Assembly (NCBI GenBank): GCA_005882715.1
Contig: VBEI01000145.1
Location: forward strand, 1 to 8,134
Direction of reading: 5' to 3'
DNA length: 8,134 nucleotides
Source: Chloroflexota bacterium
GTDB lineage: Bacteria > Chloroflexota > Dehalococcoidia > SM23-28-2 > RBG-16-64-32
Position 1 is the stretch's first letter, and each line of letters starts with the position of its first letter. The notes beneath the pieces were generated by a model. It was not told the origin of the DNA and did not search any database. It was given only the letters and a program-made list of their open reading frames with translations. Both the position numbers and the translations under genes were made by a program. Below, piece by piece: positions 1 to 4,704 of this stretch.

Positions 1-324
1 ATCGACGCCGTCGTCCAGCGGACAAAAAACGGCGGCGCTGAAGTTGTCTCGCTGCTTAAGACCGGCTCCGCCTTCTACGCACCGGCGGCCGCCACAGCCG
101 AGATGGTTGAGGCGGTCCTGCTCGATAAGAAACGCATCATCCCCTGCGCCACGCTCACGGCAGGCGAGTATGACATCAAGGACGCCTTTGTCGGCCTTCC
201 TTTGAAGCTCGGTGCTGCTGGAATCGAGGAGATATACACGCCGCCTTTGTGGGACGACGAGGTCGAAGGCATCCGCAAAGCGGCGGAGTCTACGAAGGAG
301 CTGGTGGGGCTTGTCACTTCGTAG
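1..324 (+). CDS. mdh: malate dehydrogenase, C-terminal part (5' end outside window)
   Basis: This is an open frame from the first base to a TAG at 322-324, giving 107 residues. Malate dehydrogenase interconverts malate and oxaloacetate with NAD(H) in the cytosolic TCA cycle. The visible part matches the C-terminal domain of LDH-like malate dehydrogenases: the segment around residues 20-31 (LKTGSAFYAPAA), the strand IIPCATLTAGEYDIKDAF (about 46-63), then FVGLPLKLGAAGIEEI (63-78) and a final helix. The family is usually about 310 residues, so some 200 residues, including the Rossmann fold and the catalytic Asp/His, lie upstream of the window. LDH-like Mdh and L-lactate dehydrogenase share this fold, and the specificity loop is not visible, so Ldh is the main alternative. 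The stop is followed by a convergent gap, so nothing is co-transcribed downstream. Confidence 0.88.
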   Translation: MDAVVQRTKNGGAEVVSLLKTGSAFYAPAAATAEMVEAVLLDKKRIIPCATLTAGEYDIKDAFVGLPLKLGAAGIEEIYTPPLWDDEVEGIRKAAESTKELVGLVTS

Positions 325-338
325 GAGCGCAGCACGCG

Positions 339-351
339 CGATCTTCGATCG
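339..351 (+). terminator. small hairpin after mdh, possible weak terminator
   Basis: CGATC-TTC-GATCG is a perfect 5-bp stem with a 3-nt loop, 15 nt after the mdh stop codon. No T-tract follows, so it does not meet the standard for an intrinsic terminator. It could act as a 3'-end stabiliser or be chance. Confidence 0.25.
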
Positions 352-429
352 GGCGTACCCATAGCTAGGTCTTCAGATTCAGCCAGGCATACCGATGCCG
401 CGTGTGCTGCACCCTACACCCGGCCCACG

Positions 430-466
430 CAGGACGCCTCTACCCGCTCGTCCTGAGGTTCGAAGG
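430..466. repeat. inverted-repeat segment resembling a dispersed intergenic palindrome
   Basis: In the convergent mdh/LLM gap, CAGGACG (430-436) pairs with CGTCCTG (449-455) across a 12-nt loop. The overlapping stretch 443-466 reads CCCGCTCGTCCTGAG followed by GTTCGAAGG. From memory, this resembles a short palindromic repeat common between genes in many bacteria (CGCTCGTCCTGAG...TCGAAGG), with part of its loop missing. The inverted repeat is seen directly; its membership in a repeat family is a recollection. Only one copy is present in this window. Confidence 0.35.
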
Positions 467-491
467 CCTGTCCGGGAGTAAGTGGAAGCAT

Positions 492-510
492 GGCGCAACG
501 CGCCCGGGCG
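492..510. terminator. compact GC-rich palindromes downstream of the LLM gene
   Basis: GGCGC-AAC-GCGCC (492-504) is a perfect 5-bp hairpin overlapping the 10-bp palindrome CGCCCGGGCG (501-510). It lies 6-24 nt past the stop codon of the minus-strand LLM gene. There is no U-tract on either strand. It may block or slow transcription between two convergent genes, but it is only weakly supported as a terminator. Confidence 0.25.
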
Positions 511-515
511 ATGGG

Positions 516-1436
516 CTATCCAGTCAGCTCCCGCATCTTCTCGGCAACGTTGAGGTAGCCGTCGACACTTCCGCCTTCGGGCGAGAACTGGGTATCAAAA
601 TGCACCTCCGACGCGCCGATCTCGCGGCAGGCCTGAATGTCGCCCCTTATCTGGTCTAGCGATCCCGTGAAGATGAACCGGTTCAATGTAATCGGCTCGG
701 ACGTGATCCCCAAGTTTGCCCGGACCACCATCTCCAGTTCGTTCGGGTCGCGACCGGCTTCCTTGGCCATCGCTTTCACACCCTCCCACATCTGTTTCAT
801 GCCATCGGCTGGGATCGCGACCGGGTTCCAGCCGTCGCCGAGGGTGGCAATGCGCTTTAGGGCGGGAGATGAGAACGCGGCGAGATAGATGGGTGGGTGG
901 GGCTTCTGCACGGGCTTCGGCTGGATGATCGACTTCGGGAGGCGAAAGTGCTTTCCGTTGAATTCCGCGGGATCGGTTTTCCAGATGGCGTGAAGCACTT
1001 GCAGGAATTCATCAGCCCTCCCGGCACGGGTCTTCATCGAAGCGCCCGTCGCGTCGAACTCGTCCTGCGACCAGCCCTGGCCGAGGCCCACGCGCAGCCT
1101 GCCACCGGAGAAGACGTCAAGTGTCGTAAGGTTACGAGCGAGCATGACCGGGTTGTAATACGGCATGTCGAGAACGCTCGTGCCAAGGCCGATGCGGCGC
1201 GTGTGAGCTGCCGCGTAAGTGAGCGCACCCAGTGGGTCGAGCTGAATCTTGTAGGCTTCCGGAAGGGAGCCATCTGAGCTGCCGGCGTAAGGCGTCTGCG
1301 GATTGATGGGCCACAGAAGCCGCTCCGTCACCCAGACCGTATCGTAGCCGAGCGCCTCGGCCCGCTGGGCCACCTTCGCGACGTTCTCAGCGCTTGCCAC
1401 GGGGCCGAGGTTGGGAATGTTAAATCCAAGTCTCAT
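516..1436 (-). CDS. LLM-class F420-dependent oxidoreductase (luciferase-like monooxygenase family)
   Basis: A 306-residue TIM-barrel enzyme of the luciferase-like family, probably closest to the TIGR03619-type F420-dependent group. It is expected to pass electrons between F420H2 (or FMNH2) and an organic substrate in the cytosol; the substrate cannot be read from sequence. Visible family blocks are the first strand MRLGFNIPNLG (1-11), GYDTVWVTER (30-39), the long block RIGLGTSVLDMPYYNP...RLRVGLGQGW (81-122), the linker PKPVQKPHPPIYLAA (173-187) and a C-terminal GSLDQIRGDIQACREIGASEV (258-278). Length is normal for the family. The ATG start is supported by AAGGAG 5 nt upstream (1442-1447). It is divergent from sthA and convergent with mdh, so it is probably a single-gene transcript. 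FMN-dependent members cannot be excluded; the coenzyme is assigned by family resemblance only. Confidence 0.85.
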   Translation of the reverse strand: MRLGFNIPNLGPVASAENVAKVAQRAEALGYDTVWVTERLLWPINPQTPYAGSSDGSLPEAYKIQLDPLGALTYAAAHTRRIGLGTSVLDMPYYNPVMLARNLTTLDVFSGGRLRVGLGQGWSQDEFDATGASMKTRAGRADEFLQVLHAIWKTDPAEFNGKHFRLPKSIIQPKPVQKPHPPIYLAAFSSPALKRIATLGDGWNPVAIPADGMKQMWEGVKAMAKEAGRDPNELEMVVRANLGITSEPITLNRFIFTGSLDQIRGDIQACREIGASEVHFDTQFSPEGGSVDGYLNVAEKMRELTG

Positions 1437-1487
1437 CGCTACTCCTTCGACTGCAAGGGCGCGGGGCGCCCACGGGGCGTACGCCTG

Positions 1488-1517
1488 ATGTTAGGTTCGT
1501 CCGCTTCACGCAGTCAA
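1488..1517 (-). promoter_or_regulatory. sigma70-type promoter for the LLM gene
   Basis: On the minus strand TTGACT (1512-1517) is followed after 18 nt by TAACAT (1488-1493). The -35 box matches 5 of 6 consensus bases and the -10 box 4 of 6. Transcription would start near 1481, giving a leader of about 45 nt that contains the AAGGAG ribosome site. The prediction rests on eye matching only. Confidence 0.45.
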
Positions 1518-1532
1518 CGCGTATCCGAAAAA

Positions 1533-1556
1533 CGCCGCTCACAGAGTGCTATCATT
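1533..1556 (+). promoter_or_regulatory. duplicated extended -10 promoter, copy 1 (sthA leader)
   Basis: This 24-bp element has the form CGCCG-N4-CAGAGTGCTATCATT. It holds an extended -10 box, TGC (1547-1549) followed by TATCAT (1550-1555), and no convincing -35 box. An ATG follows after 9 nt (1565), the distance at which transcription would be expected to start, so the transcript would be leaderless. An almost identical copy (22 of 24 bases) stands in front of the cupin gene at 3145-3168. Confidence 0.6.
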
Positions 1557-1564
1557 TTGCTGCC

Positions 1565-1591
1565 ATGAGACAATCCGGAAACACCCGATGA
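1565..1591 (+). CDS. possible leaderless mini-ORF 1 in the sthA leader
   Basis: The ATG at 1565 begins an 8-codon frame, MRQSGNTR, ending at TGA 1589-1591. It has no ribosome site, but it starts at or next to the predicted transcription start 9 nt after the -10 box, as leaderless mRNAs do. Its stop overlaps the ATG of the next mini-ORF in an ATGA quadruplet. Translation is inferred; a frame this short can arise by chance. Confidence 0.3.
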   Translation: MRQSGNTR

Positions 1592-1632
1592 CTGAAGTAC
1601 GCTTGCAGGCGCGTTCGGAGGTCACCCCTTGA
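1588..1632 (+). CDS. possible mini-ORF 2 coupled to sthA
   Basis: The ATG at 1588 begins a 14-codon frame, MTEVRLQARSEVTP, ending at TGA 1630-1632. The stop overlaps the TTG start of sthA in a TTGA quadruplet, and the start overlaps the stop of mini-ORF 1. The arrangement would let ribosomes re-initiate stepwise into sthA. The peptide resembles no leader peptide known to me, and there is no run of one amino acid that would suggest attenuation. Confidence 0.3.
   Translation: MTEVRLQARSEVTP
1617..1622 (+). promoter_or_regulatory. ribosome binding site deciding the TTG start of sthA
   Basis: GGAGGT lies 6 nt before TTG 1629. It is a near-perfect Shine-Dalgarno sequence and sits inside mini-ORF 2. 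In the sthA frame there is an in-frame stop at 1593-1595 and no ATG or GTG between it and 1629, so the TTG start is well supported. Confidence 0.75.
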
Positions 1633-3089
1633 TCCGAAGCTACGACCTGGTGGTGCTCGGCTCCGGCCCGGCCGGGGAGAAAGGCGCCGCGCAGGCAGCT
1701 TACTTCGGGAAGAAAGTGGCGCTCGTTGAACGAGACGAAGTTCTGGGTGGCGTCTCGTGCAATACCGGAAGTCTTCCCAGCAAGACTCTGCGCGAGAGCG
1801 CGCTTGCGTTATCGGGCGTGCGCTCTCGAAATCTGTTAGGCGTCGACCTGGCCGTGCGCCGTGGCGCTACCGTTCACGATTTCCTCGCACACGAGCGAAG
1901 GGTGACATCCGCCGAACGAGAGGCCATCGTGGAGAACGTGCGCAGGCACAACATCGATGTGTACCACGGAGCGGCCTCGTTCGCCGATCAGCATACCGTC
2001 AAAGTGTCCACACACGACGCGGCAGAGGTCCTCCTTCGTTGCGACTTCGTCCTCGTCGCGACCGGTTCGTCCCCACTCCGGCCTGCGGCATTCCCTTTTG
2101 ACGATCCTCGGATATGGGACTCCGACCAGATCGTGAACCTGGACTTCATGCCCGGACGCATGGCAGTCATCGGCGGCGGGGTCATCGGCTGCGAGTACGC
2201 GTCCACCTTCGCCGCCCTTGGTGTCGACGTCCACCTTATCGATGAGCGGACTGAGCTCTTGGAGTTCCTCGACCGGGATGTCTGGGCCGTCTTGCAGAAC
2301 GCTATGACATCATTGGGAGTGCGCTTTGCGACGGGCGAACGCGTGCTCGAATGCCGTAGCGACGCGGAATCCGTGAGAATTTCACTGCAGTCCGGTCGGG
2401 CAATCGAGGCGGACGCCGTCTTGGTGGCCGCCGGACGCCGGGCGAACACCGACCATCTCAACCTTGATGCCGCCGGCATCACAACTGATGCGCGCGGCAG
2501 AATCGCCGTCAACGAGTACTTCCAAACCACCGTAAAACACATCTATGCGGTCGGCGATGTCGTGGGATTCCCCGCCCTTGCCAGCACAAGCATGGAACAA
2601 GCTCGGCTCGCGATGGTCCATGCGTTCGACCTCAAGTACAAGAAATCGGCTGCACGGGTACTGCCGGTGGGCGTCTTCACCATACCCGAGGTTAGTGTGG
2701 CCGGCGAGACGGAAAGTTCCCTGACACGAAAGGGCATCCCCTATGTCTCCGGGCGCGCGTACTACGACGCCAACCCACGCGGAAAAATCATCGGCGACAA
2801 AGTCGGGCTACTCAAGCTTCTGTTTCGAGACGACGACATGAAATTGCTCGGCGTGAGCGTCCTGGGCGAGAACGCAGCCGACCTCGTACACGTTGGCGTG
2901 GTAGCCCTCATGGTCGAGGCCGATAACAGTCTGTTCATCGAGACCTGTTTCAACTACCCCACGCTGGGACAGCTATATAAGTACGCCACCTACGACGCAA
3001 TGGGCCGGCAGTCCCGGTTATCAATGCCCTCAGGCGTTGCGCGAATCACACCAGTTTCGGACAGACACATCGGCTCTAAATCCACCTAG
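1629..3089 (+). CDS. sthA: Si-specific (soluble) NAD(P)(+) transhydrogenase
   Basis: A 486-residue cytosolic flavoprotein of the pyridine nucleotide-disulphide oxidoreductase fold. It would transfer hydride between NADPH and NAD+ without proton pumping. Domains in order: FAD Rossmann motif GSGPAG (11-16), the segment GGVSCNTGSLPSKTLRE (40-56), the FAD-contacting VATGS (143-147), the nucleotide Rossmann motif GGGVIG (182-187), YAVGDV (306-311), and a C-terminal dimerisation domain ending FNYPTLGQLYKYAT (441-454). The Asn-Thr-Gly and PSKTLRE signature and FNYPT in place of the lipoamide dehydrogenase His-Glu-Pro motif separate it from lipoamide dehydrogenase. Length fits the family (about 465-475) with a slightly long tail. 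Both positions of the usual CxxxxC pair are Ser (43, 48); the only nearby Cys is C44. The acidic residue at the end of the second nucleotide strand (D205) is compatible with NAD(H) binding at that site, which is an inference. Translation starts at TTG behind a strong GGAGGT site. Confidence 0.9.
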   Translation: MIRSYDLVVLGSGPAGEKGAAQAAYFGKKVALVERDEVLGGVSCNTGSLPSKTLRESALALSGVRSRNLLGVDLAVRRGATVHDFLAHERRVTSAEREAIVENVRRHNIDVYHGAASFADQHTVKVSTHDAAEVLLRCDFVLVATGSSPLRPAAFPFDDPRIWDSDQIVNLDFMPGRMAVIGGGVIGCEYASTFAALGVDVHLIDERTELLEFLDRDVWAVLQNAMTSLGVRFATGERVLECRSDAESVRISLQSGRAIEADAVLVAAGRRANTDHLNLDAAGITTDARGRIAVNEYFQTTVKHIYAVGDVVGFPALASTSMEQARLAMVHAFDLKYKKSAARVLPVGVFTIPEVSVAGETESSLTRKGIPYVSGRAYYDANPRGKIIGDKVGLLKLLFRDDDMKLLGVSVLGENAADLVHVGVVALMVEADNSLFIETCFNYPTLGQLYKYATYDAMGRQSRLSMPSGVARITPVSDRHIGSKST

Positions 3090-3117
3090 GCGCACATCAG
3101 GTCAATGCCTCTCCCTT

Positions 3118-3156
3118 GGCGCCCGCTGAGAGACCGTGACGGGGCGCCGTTCTCAG
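3118..3156 (+). terminator. interleaved inverted repeats between sthA and the cupin gene
   Basis: GGCGCCC (3118-3124) pairs with GGGCGCC (3142-3148). CTGAGA (3126-3131) pairs with TCTCAG (3151-3156). The two stems alternate as A-B-A'-B', so they either compete or form a pseudoknot. The first is a candidate 3' hairpin for sthA, although it has no T-tract. The second overlaps the left part of the cupin promoter element. The base pairing is exact; the function is inferred. Confidence 0.35.
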
Positions 3157-3168
3157 AGTGCTATCATT
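3145..3168 (+). promoter_or_regulatory. duplicated extended -10 promoter, copy 2 (cupin gene)
   Basis: The same 24-bp element as at 1533-1556, differing at two bases within the N4 spacer. The extended -10 box is TGC (3159-3161, last base C) with TATCAT at 3162-3167. The ATG of the cupin gene follows 8 nt later at 3176, with no ribosome site, which indicates leaderless transcription. Confidence 0.6.
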
Positions 3169-3175
3169 CGACGCG

Positions 3176-3598
3176 ATGAGTAAGCAGAGCGAGGTTCGTA
3201 TCGTCCCCTCCGGCGAGCTCGATCGGCAGACAGCCCAAACGCCGGGCATGCAGCGCCGTGCGGCGATCGACCGCAGTTCAGTAGGCAGCGAGAAGCTGTG
3301 GGTCGGCGTCGTGACCGTCGAGCCTGGGACAAGCACCGGGGCGCACCATCACGGGGACTGCGACAGCGTGGTCTGCATTACGGAAGGGTCCATCACCATC
3401 CGCTGGGGCACTCGCCTCGAGAAGCGAGCCAGCGCCGCGGCAGGCGACTTCATCTACATCCCGGCGCGGCTCGTTCACCAGGAGATTAACGAGAGCGATA
3501 GCGTGCCGGTCTCATCGATTGTGGTTCGCAGCGGCGACAACGTAGTCGAGAACGTCGTGACCTCGGATCAGTTGGCCGACGCTGAACGCGGTCGCTAG
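3176..3598 (+). CDS. small single-domain cupin protein
   Basis: A 140-residue protein with one cupin beta-barrel. Motif 1 is G51-x5-H57-x-H59, followed by an acidic stretch in which D63 stands where Glu is usual. Motif 2 is G90-x5-P96-x4-H101-x3-N105. H57/H59, D63 and H101 could bind a metal. Members of this group occur as uncharacterised stand-alone proteins in Actinobacteria and Chloroflexota; the substrate, if any, is unknown. The frame is open upstream to a GTG at 3158, but that codon lies inside the -10 region, so it would not be in the transcript. ATG 3176, at the expected transcription start, is the better choice. There is no Shine-Dalgarno sequence. It shares its promoter element with sthA, which suggests joint control and perhaps a role tied to redox state. 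It converges on the CAP gene with only 5 bp between the stop codons. Confidence 0.75.
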   Translation: MSKQSEVRIVPSGELDRQTAQTPGMQRRAAIDRSSVGSEKLWVGVVTVEPGTSTGAHHHGDCDSVVCITEGSITIRWGTRLEKRASAAAGDFIYIPARLVHQEINESDSVPVSSIVVRSGDNVVENVVTSDQLADAERGR

Positions 3599-3603
3599 GA
3601 CCG

Positions 3604-4377
3604 CTACGGGATCCCCGCCATACCCACGCACAGCGCCGTCTCGAAGACGTTGCCGGCGCCGTCCGCGTAAGGCCCGACCGCACAGCCGACTCCAATATCC
3701 GAGTATTGTCCGCCCATAATGACGGAATAGTGCGGCGGACTGGCCATCCAGAGATCAACCAAAGTTTGAGCGGATGGCGGGCCGGTTACGATTACTTCGC
3801 CCACTCCCCCGCTGTATCCCGCGCGCGCGGCGCGGTCCTTCGGCATCCCATCGAGCGTGTGGCTCAGCTGGTACGGCCCGGCTGCGAAGTGCAGTTCAGC
3901 GTACCGCTGAGCAGCGTCAATCAGCGCGGCGTTCGGCAGCAGTGCGGCCGAGCCGGATGCGGCGCGCCGCTCGTTAACCAAGGACATCACCGAACGCGAA
4001 AGCTCGTTGTGGGCAATAGCGGGAGGCGGCGCCTGCGGCGGAGCGTACAAGATTGGAGCAGGCGGCTCGGGCGGTTCCGGCGGAGCAACGGGAGCCGCTG
4101 GCAGGGGCTCAGGTTGAGGCTCCACGGTCGGCACAGGTGTCGGTGCGGGCGTAGCAGCCGGCGTCGGCGGAGGATGAGGTGTGGGCGCCGCGGTCGCGGC
4201 TTGAGCGGCCAGGACCTCCCGAACTGGGCCTGGCTGGCTTGCCTGCGGGGCTGACTCCGCTGGGAACCAATCGCCGTTGGCGATCGCACTTCCTACGATG
4301 GTGACGATGAAAAGTACCGCCCAAGCGCAGATCCGTGGGCCGATTGCCGGACCGGGACGCGGGGTATCCCCGGGCAT
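3604..4377 (-). CDS. membrane-anchored CAP/SCP-domain protein with proline-rich linker
   Basis: A 257-residue exported protein. A short basic N-terminus is followed by one membrane segment (about 17-34, CAWAVLFIVTIVGSAIA), a Pro/Ala-rich linker (about 48-120, with repeated PTP, PEP and PP units), then a CAP domain (125-257). CAP landmarks are SLVNERRAASG (132-142), SHTLDG (172-177), DRAARAGYSGGVGEVI (181-196), LWMASPPHYSVIMGGQYSDIGVG (209-231) and a C-terminal ETALCVG. H173, E194 and H216 occupy the usual pocket positions, and C232 with C250 could form a disulphide. Bacterial CAP proteins are extracellular or surface proteins of mostly unknown activity. The frame also contains a TTG immediately before the ATG, but AGGAGG (4381-4386) leaves 3 nt to the ATG and none to the TTG, so ATG is chosen. 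The membrane segment has no lipobox and no clear cleavage site; it may be an uncleaved anchor. Confidence 0.8.
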   Translation of the reverse strand: MPGDTPRPGPAIGPRICAWAVLFIVTIVGSAIANGDWFPAESAPQASQPGPVREVLAAQAATAAPTPHPPPTPAATPAPTPVPTVEPQPEPLPAAPVAPPEPPEPPAPILYAPPQAPPPAIAHNELSRSVMSLVNERRAASGSAALLPNAALIDAAQRYAELHFAAGPYQLSHTLDGMPKDRAARAGYSGGVGEVIVTGPPSAQTLVDLWMASPPHYSVIMGGQYSDIGVGCAVGPYADGAGNVFETALCVGMAGIP

Positions 4378-4427
4378 CAACCTCCTCTTGCAGGCAAAGA
4401 TTCTCCCCGGACCCGCGGATTACGTTT

Positions 4428-4443
4428 AGCAACATAAGTTGCT
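4428..4443. promoter_or_regulatory. perfect inverted repeat in the CAP gene leader
   Basis: AGCAAC-ATAA-GTTGCT is a perfect 6-bp dyad with a 4-nt spacer, about 50 nt before the CAP start codon. The half-site AGTTGC recurs at 4486-4491 and 4557-4562, the latter within the palindrome GTTGCAAC. It could be an operator, or an RNA hairpin with a UUAU tetraloop in the leader. Confidence 0.35.
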
Positions 4444-4493
4444 CCCTTGGGCGATAGGCCCGCGCATTGGCCGGGGAAGGTACTTAGTTGCGG

Positions 4494-4522
4494 AGTCTAA
4501 TAAACGGCTAGAGGTAGGTCAA
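4494..4522 (-). promoter_or_regulatory. candidate promoter of the CAP gene
   Basis: On the minus strand TTGACC (4517-4522) is followed after 17 nt by TAGACT (4494-4499). They match 5 of 6 and 4 of 6 consensus bases. The leader would be about 110 nt and would include the 4428-4443 dyad. One AGTTGC half-site (4486-4491) falls at the predicted transcription start. Confidence 0.4.
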
Positions 4523-4590
4523 TCCAGTGAGTGTTAGAACTCTACAAGATTTAGGAAGTTGCAACCGCTATCAACGAAACGTTATGTCGC

Positions 4591-4611
4591 CCGTAATTTG
4601 ACTAATAACGG
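4591..4611. promoter_or_regulatory. imperfect 21-bp palindrome, operator-like
   Basis: Arms CCGTAATTTG (4591-4600) and CTAATAACGG (4602-4611) flank a central A and pair at 8 of 10 positions. The outer four pairs are perfect. The size and AT-rich core resemble a dimeric repressor site, and no transcription factor gene lies nearby. A hairpin in the sdh 3' region is the alternative. Confidence 0.3.
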
Positions 4612-4664
4612 AACCGGCGGCGTGAAATCGAGGGGTACGACGGTGAATGGGCGTAGTCAATCGC

Positions 4665-4689
4665 GCTCCACGTCGGCGGGAGATGGAGC
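4665..4689 (-). terminator. candidate 3' hairpin of the sdh operon
   Basis: On the minus strand GCTCCA and TGGAGC can form a 6-bp stem with a 13-nt loop, beginning 15 nt after the sdhB stop codon. No U-tract follows, so intrinsic termination is doubtful. Confidence 0.25.
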
Positions 4690-4704
4690 AGTCTGAGCAT
4701 TATG

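Larger units (their letters stand above)
4378..4704. other. 327-bp non-coding region rich in inverted repeats
   Basis: This gap lies between sdhB and the CAP gene, both on the minus strand. It has no convincing reading frame, tRNA or rRNA. The middle part (about 4480-4620) is clearly richer in A and T than the flanking genes. Inverted repeats seen are AGCAAC/GTTGCT (4428-4443), GTTGCAAC (4558-4565), AACG-AAA-CGTT (4572-4582), an imperfect 21-bp palindrome (4591-4611) and GCTCCA/TGGAGC (4665-4689). It must contain the 3' end of the sdh transcript and the promoter of the CAP gene. The density of dyads leaves room for an operator cluster or a small RNA. Confidence 0.5.

Noticed and set aside
455..475. 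GGTTCGAA at 457-464, resembling a tRNA T-loop
   Set aside because: The flanking bases do not form a 5-bp T-stem, and no anticodon arm or acceptor stem could be folded around it.
1034..1314. Additional long frames overlapping the LLM and sdhA genes in other frames
   Set aside because: They are rich in Arg, Ser and Pro, have no recognisable domain, and lie antisense to or out of frame with clear genes in GC-rich DNA.
3158..3178. GTG at 3158 as the cupin start, adding six residues
   Set aside because: It lies within the extended -10 promoter element, upstream of the predicted transcription start, and has no ribosome site.
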